Positions 7,371 through 16,327 of a DNA stretch of 64,000 bases are shown here, piece by piece. The notes below the pieces were generated by a model. That model searched no databases. It was not told where the DNA came from and worked only from the letters and a program-made list of their open reading frames with translations. The position numbers and the translations under genes are program-made. The stretch is from Planctomycetaceae bacterium (GTDB lineage Bacteria; Planctomycetota; Planctomycetia; Gemmatales; Gemmataceae). The DNA is taken from assembly GCA_013823135.1 (NCBI GenBank), contig PNLP01000027.1:24649-88648 (forward strand). Direction: 5' to 3'. Each line of letters starts with the position of its first letter. Position 1 is the first letter of the stretch.

Positions 7371-8708
7371 TCACTTCTTTCCGACGGCATACAGGTGCGT
7401 CTTCGACCGTAGGAAGAGTACGTCGCCCGCGACTGCTGGCGATGCCATGAACCCCGCATCTCGCCCTTCGCCGAGACGGTTCTCCGCGACGACATTGAAG
7501 GTCTTCCCGGCTGCGATCACAAATATCTTGCCGCTCTGGTTGCAACAGTAGAGGTTCCCATTTGCCAACACGGGCGACGAGGTGAACTCGCGGTCGAGCC
7601 GCTCACTCCAAAGCATCTTCCCCGTTGTGGCTTCCACGCAACTCGCGATGCCACCGTCGCTCATCAGGTACAACAAGTCCCCATCGAGCACGAGCGACGG
7701 GCGGGTTGGTACTTCCTTCGTGAATGTCCACGCAACGGCTTCCTTGGGGAGCATGCCGGTCGAGTCTGGTTTCGCGTCCGTTTTCACAGCCAGGAGTTTG
7801 GCGGGATACCCCGACGTGAGGTAGAAAAAGCCGTTGCCCATCACTACGCGGGCTGCGGCGTTCATGCCACCGTGGGCGATTCGCCAGATTTCCTCGCCGG
7901 TCTTCGGGTCGTAAGCCATCGTGCATTCGGCCGACGGGCAGATGAGTTGCTGACGACCACCGACCTCCAGCACCACGGGGGTCGCATACGCTTTCTTGAT
8001 GTCGCCGTCGTCCTTCACGTACTTGATCTTCCGGTCTGTCTTCCACACGGTTTTGCCGGTGGCTTTATCGAGTGCGGCGACATATTGCACGTCGTACCCA
8101 TCGAAGATCAGGTAGACGTTGTCACCAAAGACAATCGGGGACGAGCCTGGGCCTCGGAAGTGGTCGCACTTGAAGTCTTTGCGTTCCCAGAGAACCTTGC
8201 CGCTCTCGGTATCGACGCACCACGTACCGTGGCTGCCAAAGTGGGCGTAGAGTCGGCCCTGCTCGATGAATGGGGTGGGGCTCGCGTAACTGTTGAACGG
8301 GTGGCAGTACGCCGGTTTCTGCTCGGTTCCGAGTTTAACGTCGTGAACGATTTTGCCGGTTTCGCGGTCTACGCAGACTGCGAAGTACGACACTTCCTTG
8401 ACGGCGTTGCTCGGAGCGCCCCCCTTCTTCGGCGGCTGTGTACTATCGGCAAGTACCTCGTCGGCCGTCGTCATCCAAACTTGCTTCCCGAGGATGACGG
8501 GGGACGACCACCCTTTGCCGTGAATGGGCGTCTTCCAGAGGATGTTTTCCTTTTCGCTCCAGGTGGTTACGAGCCCCTTGGAGTCGGAGCGACCATCGGC
8601 TGTTGGCCCGCGGAAGCCAGGCCAGGCGTCGCCGGCAGGGGCGGAGTTCAGAAGCACCAACGAGGTCGCGAGTGCGAGGGCGGGCAGCGAGAGCAGACGC
8701 GTAGACAT
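7371..8708 (-). CDS. Secreted PQQ-binding-like beta-propeller protein
   Basis: 445 residues. The start is set at the ATG at 8708, which begins a clean signal peptide (MSTRLLSLPALALATS); an upstream ATG at 8741 would add 11 non-conserved residues. After the signal, DAWPGFRGPTADGRSDS is the typical N-terminal strand of this planctomycete family. At least five blade motifs are visible (CVDTESGKVLWERK, ALDKATGKTVWKTD, AYDPKTGEEIWRIA, CVEATTGKMLWSER and others). Likely periplasmic, function unknown. It converges on pyrB and is a distant paralogue of the propeller protein at 5077-6297. Confidence 0.85.
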   Translation of the reverse strand: MSTRLLSLPALALATSLVLLNSAPAGDAWPGFRGPTADGRSDSKGLVTTWSEKENILWKTPIHGKGWSSPVILGKQVWMTTADEVLADSTQPPKKGGAPSNAVKEVSYFAVCVDRETGKIVHDVKLGTEQKPAYCHPFNSYASPTPFIEQGRLYAHFGSHGTWCVDTESGKVLWERKDFKCDHFRGPGSSPIVFGDNVYLIFDGYDVQYVAALDKATGKTVWKTDRKIKYVKDDGDIKKAYATPVVLEVGGRQQLICPSAECTMAYDPKTGEEIWRIAHGGMNAAARVVMGNGFFYLTSGYPAKLLAVKTDAKPDSTGMLPKEAVAWTFTKEVPTRPSLVLDGDLLYLMSDGGIASCVEATTGKMLWSERLDREFTSSPVLANGNLYCCNQSGKIFVIAAGKTFNVVAENRLGEGRDAGFMASPAVAGDVLFLRSKTHLYAVGKK

Positions 8709-8937
8709 GGGGGGTGTGATCCGTGGGAGGGTGAATATCACTCACAGCGTACCGCCAAAGGACGTGCCAGACAACGATCAAGCGGCGAATGAGCGAGCCG
8801 GAAGAACAAGTACGACAGTTGTAAACGACGCATTTTCCCCAGATTTCCTTATGTTCAAAGATGAATCCCGATTGTGATTGGCAGTACGGGACTACGCTTT
8901 CACTCAACTGATCCACCGCAACGCGGAATTCGACACC

Positions 8938-11760
8938 ATGCCCGATATCAACCCCGAACTCGACCGACTGAGTGACCTGGAAGAATTGCCATCGTGGCGG
9001 CGCTGGGGGCCGTACCTCGCGGACCGCCAGTGGGGAACCGTCCGCGAGGATTACTCGCCTGATGGGAACCCGTGGGGGTACTTCCCATTCGAGCACGCGC
9101 ATCGCCGTGCGTACCGCTGGGGTGAGGACGGCATCGGCGGCATCTCGGACGACCGCCAACGGTTGTGCCTGGCGATCACGCTGTGGAACGGGAAAGACCC
9201 GATCCTGAAGGAACGCCTGTTCGGGCTCGCGAACGAAGAGGGGAACCACGGCGAGGACGTGAAAGAGGTGTACCACTACCTCGACGCCCTGCCATCGCAT
9301 GCGTACTTGAAGATGCTCTACAAGTACCCGCACGCCCGCTTCCCTTACGAGCTACTCCACGAGGCGAACAAACTGAACGAGAGCGGCAACGGTCCCGGCC
9401 GCAGCCGCAAGGATTCCGAGTACGAACTGACTGACACCGGGATCTTCAACGAGAACCGGTATTTCGACGTGGTCGTGGAGTACGCCAAAGTCGGACCACG
9501 CGACATCCTGATGCGGGTGACGGCCCACAACCGCGGGCCAGACGCAGCCGAGTTGCACTTGCTGCCGACGCTGTGGTTCCGCAACACCTGGAGTTGGGAC
9601 ACGACTGCCTTCAAGCCGACGATCGACGTCGATCAGTCGGGGCTGCGGTTGATTCACCCGGAGTGGAACGAGTACCAGTTCTGGGCCGAAGGTGCCTCGC
9701 CGGAAGACGCCGGTGGCCCGCGGTACCTCTTCACCGACAACGAGACGAACATCCCGGGCATGTACGGCACGCTGCCGCCAGAGAATGCGTCGGGTTACTA
9801 CAAGGACGCCTTCAACGAGTATCTGGTGAACGGCAATGCGGCCGCCGTGAACCCCGAGAACACGGGGACGAAGGTTGCCGCGCACTACAAGTTCACGGTG
9901 CCGCCGGGGAAGGCGGCGGTTGTGCGGTGCCGGCTCTCGCACCGATCCGAATTGCCTGAAAAGCCGTTCGAGGGCTTCGACAACACCATCAATTCCCGGC
10001 ACCACGAGGCAGACCAGTTCTTCGCGCTCACCTCACCCGAGATTCCGGACATGGACGCGCGACACGTCCAGCGCCAGGCCGTCGCCGGGTTGATCTGGAC
10101 CAAGCAGTACTATGCGTTCGACGTGTGGCGCTGGATGAAGGGCGACCCGGCCCAGCCTGCTCCCGCACCCGCACGCAAGAAAGGCCGGAACGCGGACTGG
10201 GAGCACATGAAGTCTTCCGACGTTCTCAGTATGCCGGACAAGTGGGAGTACCCGTATTTCTGTGCGTGGGACACGGCGTTCCATGCGGTCGCGATTGCGC
10301 CATTCGACCCGGAGTTCGCCAAGGAACAACTGCTGCTAATGTGCCGCGAGTGGTACATGCACCCGAACGGCCAGTTGCCTGCCTACGAATGGAACTTCGG
10401 CGACTCCAATCCGCCCGTTCACGCGTGGGCCGTGTGGCGTACCTTCCAGATCGACCGCAAGCACCGCCAGCTCCTCCGCGAGGGCAAACTCAAGGCGCTC
10501 CATCAACCGCCGGGCCACGACGACGAAGCCGACTGGATGTTCCTGGAGCGGGCGTTCCACAAGCTGATGATCAACTTCACATGGTGGGTGAACCGCAAGG
10601 ACGCCCAGGGGCGGAACGTCTTCCAGGGCGGGTTCCTCGGGCTCGACAACATCGGTGTGTTCGACCGCAGCCACCCACTGCCCACCGGCGGCTTCATCAA
10701 CCAGGCCGACGGCACCGCGTGGATGGCGATGTATTCGCTGAACCTCATGCGAATCGCGCTCGAACTCGCCACCCGCGACAGGGTGTTCGAAGACATCGCG
10801 ATCAAGTTCTTCGAGCACTTCCTCAGCATCGCGAAAGCCATGACCGACATGGCCGGCAAGGGCATCGGCCTGTGGAACGAGGAGGACGGCTTCTACTACG
10901 ACGAACTGTCGCTGCCCGACGGCCGCGAAGTGCCGTTGAAGGTGCGCTCACTCGTGGGGTTGATCCCGCTGTTCGCGGTCGAGGTTCTCGAACCGGAACT
11001 GCTCGCCCAGGTGCCTGAGTTTGCGGCGCGGATGCGCTGGGTGCTCGATCACCGCCCGGACCTCGCGTCGCTCGTGTCGCGCTGGTTCGAGCCGGGCCGC
11101 GGGGAACGCCGCTTGCTGTCGCTACTCCGGGGCCACCGCGTGAAGCGCCTGCTGCGGCGGTTGCTGGACGAGGAAGAGTTCCTCAGCCCCTACGGCATCC
11201 GTGGCATGTCGCGCTTCCACCGCGACAACCCGTACAAGTTCGAGACGAACGGGCAAAACATCTCGGTGGGGTACGTGCCGGGCGACTCCGAGACGGGGAT
11301 GTTCGGCGGGAACTCGAACTGGCGTGGCCCGGTGTGGTTCCCGGTGAACTACCTCATCATCGAGAGCTTGCAGAAGTTCCACTTCTACTACGGCGACGAG
11401 TTCAAGGTGGAGTACCCAACCGGCAGCGGAGACATGGTTCCGCTCGTGCATGTGACGATGGAACTCACGCGCCGTCTGACGCGGCTATTCCTGCGTGGCC
11501 CGGACGGCAGGCGGCCGTGCTTCGGCGACGACGAGAAATCGCAGACCGACCCATACTTCCGGGACAACTTGCTGTTCCACGAGTACTTCCACGGCGACTC
11601 AGGTAAGGGGCTGGGGGCGAGCCACCAGACAGGCTGGACGGCGCTGGTGGCGAAACTCCTCAATCCGCGTCGTGGCGAACGGCTCTACGACACGCTCGTT
11701 CCCGTGGTGGGCGTGACGACGGAAACCGGCGTGGCCATCGGCACCCCGGCGAAGTTGTGA
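8938..11760 (+). CDS. GH63-type glucosidase (MGH1-like glycoside hydrolase)
   Basis: 940 residues. The start is placed at the ATG at 8938 because the conserved family N-terminus (DRLSDLEELPSWRRWGPYLA, then ERQWGTVREDYS-like DRQWGTVREDYS) follows at once; a TTG at 8878 would extend it by 20 residues. Conserved segments include YFPFEHAHRRAYRWGEDGI and WDTAFHAVAIA. They also include PAYEWNFGDSNPPVHAWAVW, where the aspartate probably corresponds to the general acid. Near the end is NSNWRGPVWFPVNYLI, typical of the (alpha/alpha)6 barrel of clan GH-G. Relatives hydrolyse alpha-glucosides, including glucosylglycerate or short oligosaccharides; the substrate here is not known. No signal peptide, so probably cytoplasmic. 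Confidence 0.85.
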   Translation: MPDINPELDRLSDLEELPSWRRWGPYLADRQWGTVREDYSPDGNPWGYFPFEHAHRRAYRWGEDGIGGISDDRQRLCLAITLWNGKDPILKERLFGLANEEGNHGEDVKEVYHYLDALPSHAYLKMLYKYPHARFPYELLHEANKLNESGNGPGRSRKDSEYELTDTGIFNENRYFDVVVEYAKVGPRDILMRVTAHNRGPDAAELHLLPTLWFRNTWSWDTTAFKPTIDVDQSGLRLIHPEWNEYQFWAEGASPEDAGGPRYLFTDNETNIPGMYGTLPPENASGYYKDAFNEYLVNGNAAAVNPENTGTKVAAHYKFTVPPGKAAVVRCRLSHRSELPEKPFEGFDNTINSRHHEADQFFALTSPEIPDMDARHVQRQAVAGLIWTKQYYAFDVWRWMKGDPAQPAPAPARKKGRNADWEHMKSSDVLSMPDKWEYPYFCAWDTAFHAVAIAPFDPEFAKEQLLLMCREWYMHPNGQLPAYEWNFGDSNPPVHAWAVWRTFQIDRKHRQLLREGKLKALHQPPGHDDEADWMFLERAFHKLMINFTWWVNRKDAQGRNVFQGGFLGLDNIGVFDRSHPLPTGGFINQADGTAWMAMYSLNLMRIALELATRDRVFEDIAIKFFEHFLSIAKAMTDMAGKGIGLWNEEDGFYYDELSLPDGREVPLKVRSLVGLIPLFAVEVLEPELLAQVPEFAARMRWVLDHRPDLASLVSRWFEPGRGERRLLSLLRGHRVKRLLRRLLDEEEFLSPYGIRGMSRFHRDNPYKFETNGQNISVGYVPGDSETGMFGGNSNWRGPVWFPVNYLIIESLQKFHFYYGDEFKVEYPTGSGDMVPLVHVTMELTRRLTRLFLRGPDGRRPCFGDDEKSQTDPYFRDNLLFHEYFHGDSGKGLGASHQTGWTALVAKLLNPRRGERLYDTLVPVVGVTTETGVAIGTPAKL

Positions 11761-11813
11761 CGGATGGGTGTACTCACTCACACATGAGCGACCAGTGATT
11801 TTGAGCGGCTATT

Positions 11814-11909
11814 GGTAGGGTGGGTCGAGTCGCGTTTCGCGACGAGCCCCACCATTTTTCGAAGTGCTGGTGGGGCTCGACCGCAAAGCCGGTTTCGACC
11901 CACCCTACC
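11814..11909. repeat. GGTAGGGTGGGTCGAG palindrome (family B, full copy)
   Basis: 96-bp inverted repeat beginning GGTAGGGTGGGTCGAG and ending with its complement. The inner half-sites GACGAGCCCCACC and GGTGGGGCTCGACC are also complementary. A second copy lies at 17956-18046 and a remnant at 25925-25988. It separates two convergent genes. Confidence 0.95.
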
Positions 11910-11951
11910 GCACACCTCGTTGTTCCGCGTGCCATTGCTTCGTCTTGACAG

Positions 11952-13925
11952 CTACTTCGCGTCCACGAACTCGGTGATCTGAACCTCTCGTGCCGCCAGC
12001 GCCGTGGCGACGGTCTTCGCGTCGGCGGCGAGTTTACGGTCGCCGTCCGCGTTGGGGTCGAGCGGGGTCACCAGATCGTTGAGCTTCACGCTGGCGGCAG
12101 TGAAAATCGTCAGCAGCTTTCGCAGCGTGTACTTGTCGCCGTTCTTCTTGCACTCCTCAATCGAACGCCCGAGTTCCGGTAGGCTGTCATTGAAGTCCGG
12201 AATCGTTGCGACTCCTGGCCACTTCTTCAGGAGGTAGTCGCGGGCCTTCGCGTGGGCGTCGTTCTTCGGCGCCCATTCCGCCTTCAACCGGTCGCGCTTC
12301 GCCTTCACGTCGGCGTTGTCGGGCAGCAGTGTCACCAGTTGATCGTACACGTTGATCGCCTCGTCCACATCGCCGCGGCCGAGGAGTAATGTCAGTCGTG
12401 TGATGAGTGCCTCGGCTTGCACTTCGCGAGCCGCAATCGTCGGGTCGTTCTCCCGAGCGACGACGGCTTCCAGCGTCTTGACGTGGGCATTCAGTTGAAC
12501 ATTGAACGCGCGGAGGGCCATCAGTTGCCGCTCGATGGAGTTCATCAGCGCCGTGGATTCCGGCGCTCGGTCGGGCGATTCCTTGAGCCGGGCGAGGTCG
12601 TCCGAGATGCTCTTGTCCGCGGCGTCTGCGGCCTGGAACCCGCCCTTCGCACGGGCCAGCGCCTCAGCGTTCTTCTTCTTCTCGATCAGGTTGGCTGTCG
12701 CTTCGAAGCAGATAGTTTGGGCGTTGCGGGCGTCGGTCACCCGTGCGGCAGCGGCAACCAGACTCCGCAGATTCTCGGCCTTGCGCTCCAGTTCCGGGTT
12801 GATCTCGAACGGCAGATTCACCGGGTCGGCGCTCAGCACCGGAATCGGGAATGGGACCGACCGCCCGCCGTGCTCCACCGTCACGCACGCCACGTTCGCG
12901 AGCGTTCGCGCCGATCGGAACAGGCCGTCCTTGTAGACGAACAGGTCACGAGCTTCCTTGGGTGTGCCGAAGCCGCTCTCGGTTCCCCGCACTGTCGCGG
13001 CACCCGTCGATTTCTGGTTTTCCGGGTTCGATGTCACGAGCCGAACCGTGAGCGGGCCTTCCACTGTGCCGAGTTTCATGCACCGATAGCCGGCCACGCC
13101 CTTCGCCGGTGGGAACGGGTTCTGGTAGAGCGTCAACACGCCGCAGCGTAACGTGCCGTCCTTGCTCACCTCGGTCACGCGGAGAAGTGTGAACGCTCGC
13201 GGCGTGGCGGACAACCCCGGTGGCGGCACCGACCCTGGCGGCGCGGCGATGATCTTCCCCGTTGCTGTGCGAATGGGCGGCGGCGCGGGCCGGTCCGTCT
13301 TCGTGACCTGCGAGACGGAGAACACGTCGCCAACCCTCACGATGCGATCATCGAGTGCGCCGAGTTGCCCGCCGCGGAGTGTCACCTTCACCGTGTCCAC
13401 CTTGCCTGCGACCGGCTCGAAGGTGCCCGTCAGCCCGAAGTCGCGGTCGAGCATGAGCCCGGCGGTGCGGCCGACCATTTCCGACGCGAGGACGGATTGC
13501 TTGCGAACGATCGGCGAGGCCAACCCCGCGAAGCCATCGTGTTGACGCGATTGCAGGTGATACTGGCCGTTGCGGTATTCGAGGGTAAGGAAGTGTGTCT
13601 TCGCGCCGGTCAGGTCGCGAGATGCGTCGAGTGCGGGGAAGCCCTTGTCGTCGAAGTTCTGCCAGAGGGTGTCCCACTTGTCGCGGGGCAACTCGGCGAG
13701 GTCGATCACTTCGACCGTGCCCAGCGAGCCCATCGCGGGTTGCAGCGCGGCGACGATATCACGCTTGAGTTGCTCGCGGAACGACTGTGAAAGCAAGGGG
13801 TGAGGCTGAGCTTTCAGCACCACGCGCCACAGGCAAGGAGTCTTCGGTTCGGGGTCAAGTTGAGCGGTTGCTGGTCCAGCGGCCACGAGTGTAACGAACG
13901 TGACGAGTGTGGCGCGAAGTCGCAT
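11952..13925 (-). CDS. Secreted protein of unknown function (657 aa)
   Basis: Not recognised. The ATG at 13925 opens a good signal peptide (MRLRATLVTFVTLVAAGPAT AQ-type, cleaved near residue 21); the ATG at 14024 would add 33 residues and hide it. The N-terminal half looks globular with beta-rich segments (VDTVKVTLRGGQLGALDDRI, VGDVFSVSQV). A proline-rich linker (PAPPPIRTATGKI) follows, and the C-terminal third is alpha-helical with charged repeats that could pack as TPR-like hairpins (DVDEAINVYDQLVTLLPDNA). Divergently transcribed from another secreted unknown protein at 14116, separated by 190 bp that should hold both promoters. Role may be envelope-related; this is a guess. Confidence 0.6.
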   Translation of the reverse strand: MRLRATLVTFVTLVAAGPATAQLDPEPKTPCLWRVVLKAQPHPLLSQSFREQLKRDIVAALQPAMGSLGTVEVIDLAELPRDKWDTLWQNFDDKGFPALDASRDLTGAKTHFLTLEYRNGQYHLQSRQHDGFAGLASPIVRKQSVLASEMVGRTAGLMLDRDFGLTGTFEPVAGKVDTVKVTLRGGQLGALDDRIVRVGDVFSVSQVTKTDRPAPPPIRTATGKIIAAPPGSVPPPGLSATPRAFTLLRVTEVSKDGTLRCGVLTLYQNPFPPAKGVAGYRCMKLGTVEGPLTVRLVTSNPENQKSTGAATVRGTESGFGTPKEARDLFVYKDGLFRSARTLANVACVTVEHGGRSVPFPIPVLSADPVNLPFEINPELERKAENLRSLVAAAARVTDARNAQTICFEATANLIEKKKNAEALARAKGGFQAADAADKSISDDLARLKESPDRAPESTALMNSIERQLMALRAFNVQLNAHVKTLEAVVARENDPTIAAREVQAEALITRLTLLLGRGDVDEAINVYDQLVTLLPDNADVKAKRDRLKAEWAPKNDAHAKARDYLLKKWPGVATIPDFNDSLPELGRSIEECKKNGDKYTLRKLLTIFTAASVKLNDLVTPLDPNADGDRKLAADAKTVATALAAREVQITEFVDAK

Positions 13926-14053
13926 GCGATAACTCCAACCTGGTGCAGTGCTAAGGGGAGCGAAGGCAATCGCAAACGGAGCGATGAGGATAAGCGTTGG
14001 AATAGAACCCGGCACCGCCGGCACCCGAAGGTACCCACAGGGTGAGAACTATC

Positions 14054-14082
14054 TTACCATCTCGGCCGCGGCGCGGTATCGT
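14054..14082 (+). promoter_or_regulatory. Possible promoter for the secreted protein at 14116
   Basis: TTACCA (14054-14059) and TATCGT (14077-14082), spacer 17 nt; both match the sigma-70 consensus at 4 of 6 positions. The ATG follows 33 nt after the -10 element. Confidence 0.35.
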
Positions 14083-14115
14083 CGGTAGTGTCTCACAACT
14101 TCACGGACTTCGCCA

Positions 14116-15252
14116 ATGCGTGCACCATTTCGTCTCGCCCTCTCCTTTGCGATGTTCGGACTGGCTTTCGCCGCTGCGGAAGCGCAGGAGCCTGGCCCGC
14201 TCTTGAAGCCCGCCATGCCGCCCACGAGCAGCACGCGTGTTCGGGTGCAGACATCTGAAGAGAACCCGATCTTCTTCCATTTCGCGGCAAAAGTCACAGA
14301 CCCGAAGCAGAAGGACAAGTCGCACGATGTGGTCGTCGCGTTCGATTGCCTTCCCGGCAAGGGCTACGTCAGCTTGAAGAAGTGGAAGAGCTGGGGGTTC
14401 GAAGTCCCCGCGAACCGGGTGGGCGTTCTGCCCGAACTGGTCATCCCCTGCTCGCAACTGGCCCCCAAACTGAGCAAGGGCCGCGACACCGAAGTGCGGC
14501 TCACGAACATCAAGCTCGAGATCGTTGAACCCCCGGGCGACGGCGACACGGTCCTGCTCTCCGACCTGCTGATTTCGATTCAGGAACTCACCAGGGGGGC
14601 CGACCGAGCCTTCGAGACGCGGGTGTACTTTGGCGACAAGTTCATGGAGTTCACCGTGCCGAACGCCGTGGTGAAGCGACTCGGAACCGGGGACGACACA
14701 CCACTGCCCGAACCAGCCGTCAGCCCGGATAAGGATTTGCTACCTGTAGTCGGGCCGATGACGATTTATCACGGCGTGCCCACGTTCTCGTACGCCAGTG
14801 TGGACGGGCAAGCGACCTACAAGCTACCGGAGGGGAAGAACGAGACGATCAACGTCGGGGTTACATCCACGATGAACTGGCCGGACGGCATCATGATGAC
14901 GATTGGCACCGCCCGCGGTCTGGGCATCATGGTCGAGCAGGGCAAGGACTTGAAGGGAATCGGGGCCGGGTTCGATGCGATGGTCGGGAAGGCGAAGTTG
15001 AAGGAGTTCCGGCTCGGCTTCCTCACGGGATCGAATCTGAAGGTGCCGAAAGACCTCGTGGTGAAGGACGTGACGATCGTCGTGGACCGGAACAATTCGT
15101 CGCACTTCGTCTGGATTGGCCCGCGATTCCTCGATGCCCACTTCACCGACCCCGTCTACGCTTGCGAACCGACAGGCTGGAAGCTGTACGGCCGGGTGAA
15201 GCCGGAGTTGCTCATGGACATCAAGACCCGCACGCCACCGAAGAAACCGTGA
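14116..15252 (+). CDS. Secreted protein of unknown function (378 aa)
   Basis: Not recognised. It starts with a typical signal peptide (MRAPFRLALSFAMFGLAFAA, cleavage after AEA-Q near residue 23). The mature chain is predicted beta-rich, with no cysteines in obvious metal or disulfide pairs and no catalytic motif I can name. Segments such as VVVAFDCLPGKGYVSLKKW and LEIVEPPGDGDTVLLSDLL suggest compact beta domains. It is divergent from the secreted protein at 11952-13925 and converges on the glutamine amidotransferase gene. Signal peptide and clean coding pattern make it a real gene. Confidence 0.65.
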   Translation: MRAPFRLALSFAMFGLAFAAAEAQEPGPLLKPAMPPTSSTRVRVQTSEENPIFFHFAAKVTDPKQKDKSHDVVVAFDCLPGKGYVSLKKWKSWGFEVPANRVGVLPELVIPCSQLAPKLSKGRDTEVRLTNIKLEIVEPPGDGDTVLLSDLLISIQELTRGADRAFETRVYFGDKFMEFTVPNAVVKRLGTGDDTPLPEPAVSPDKDLLPVVGPMTIYHGVPTFSYASVDGQATYKLPEGKNETINVGVTSTMNWPDGIMMTIGTARGLGIMVEQGKDLKGIGAGFDAMVGKAKLKEFRLGFLTGSNLKVPKDLVVKDVTIVVDRNNSSHFVWIGPRFLDAHFTDPVYACEPTGWKLYGRVKPELLMDIKTRTPPKKP

Positions 15253-15291
15253 GAGACGGTGGTGGCGTGAGGTTGGGTTTCGCTCAAGCCT

Positions 15292-16029
15292 TCACGCGGC
15301 AGCGTCGGCGAATTCCGTGAACAACCGTGCCATGCCGGGTTGAGTCTCGGTCAGTTCCTCGGGGTGCCACTGCACTCCGATGAGGTATTGCGAACCAGTT
15401 CCTTCCACACCTTCGATGATGCCGTCGGGGGCGAAAGCCGTTGCGGCCAGCGTGGGGGCCAGATCCTTGATCGCCTGATGGTGCATGCTGTTCACCGGCA
15501 CCACCGCATCCCCCAAAATCTTCCCCAAACGCGAACCCGATTTCACTGTGATGTCGTGGGCCAGGAACTTCCGGCTTGGCTGTTCCGGCGTCGGGAAGTG
15601 GTCGTGCTTCAACGCCGCGGGCACCTGGGTTGCCACATCTTGATAAAGTGTGCCGCCGCAGGCCACGTTCAGGATTTGCAAGCCCCGGCACACGGCCAGC
15701 ACCGGCAATCCGCGGGCGAGGGCGTGCCGCAGGAGCAAGATTTCGACCGCATCGCGGTCGGGGTCTGTCGTGCCACACAGAGGAGACTTCGGTTCCCCGT
15801 AGCGAGCGGGGTCCACGTCCACGCCGCCGGTGATGAACACACCGTCGAGGCGATCGAAGATTTCTTGAAGAGTGTCCTGATCGTGGGGGATCAGGGGGAT
15901 GAGCCACGGCACACCGCCGACCTGGCGCATGGCCTCGATGTAGCTGCGGCCCATGAGCCAACACGTTTGCCGTTCGCCCGTAAAGGCGGGCAATGTCTGC
16001 GTCGCGATCCCGATGACGGGGCGGCCCAT
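15292..16029 (-). CDS. Gamma-glutamyl-gamma-aminobutyrate hydrolase family protein (class I GATase, peptidase C26)
   Basis: 245 residues, full length for PuuD-type enzymes. These hydrolyse the gamma-glutamyl bond of gamma-glutamyl-GABA or related compounds, the last step of the glutamylated-putrescine pathway in enterobacteria. The class I glutamine amidotransferase triad is complete: Cys114 in LAVCRGLQ, His222 and Glu224 in VQWHPEEL. The N-terminal IGIATQT and the GGVDVDPARYGE loop are typical. No other putrescine-degradation gene is in the window, so the physiological substrate is uncertain. Start chosen at the first ATG, which matches the family N-terminus. Confidence 0.88.
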   Translation of the reverse strand: MGRPVIGIATQTLPAFTGERQTCWLMGRSYIEAMRQVGGVPWLIPLIPHDQDTLQEIFDRLDGVFITGGVDVDPARYGEPKSPLCGTTDPDRDAVEILLLRHALARGLPVLAVCRGLQILNVACGGTLYQDVATQVPAALKHDHFPTPEQPSRKFLAHDITVKSGSRLGKILGDAVVPVNSMHHQAIKDLAPTLAATAFAPDGIIEGVEGTGSQYLIGVQWHPEELTETQPGMARLFTEFADAAA

Positions 16030-16265
16030 ATCAACTCTCCCGAGTCAACTTCGCGGATGCGGCATCGTGGTGAAGGAGAGATAACACCACATGATACCGC
16101 ACGCGGAGGGTGAATGTCCACTCGCCGCTGGAGTTGTTCAGTTGCGTCGGCTTCCGACGGAGCACGGCTTCACCCCAACTTCCCGCGTCGCGTCCAGCTT
16201 GCCGAATCGTGGCGAAGCGATCGGAATCTCTTGCCCTGTTGGCCACTTTTCACGTGCTCTTCATC

Positions 16266-16294
16266 TGGACAGCGACCAGCGTGGCTGTTATCCG
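16266..16294 (+). promoter_or_regulatory. Possible promoter of the porin gene
   Basis: TGGACA (16266-16271) and TATCCG (16289-16294) with a 17-nt spacer, 33 nt before the ATG at 16328. No Pho box is evident to me. The rest of the roughly 300-bp gap between the amidotransferase and the porin shows no other feature. Confidence 0.35.
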
Positions 16295-16327
16295 GCCACC
16301 CAAACGAAGTGTCTTCGGGGGAAGAGC

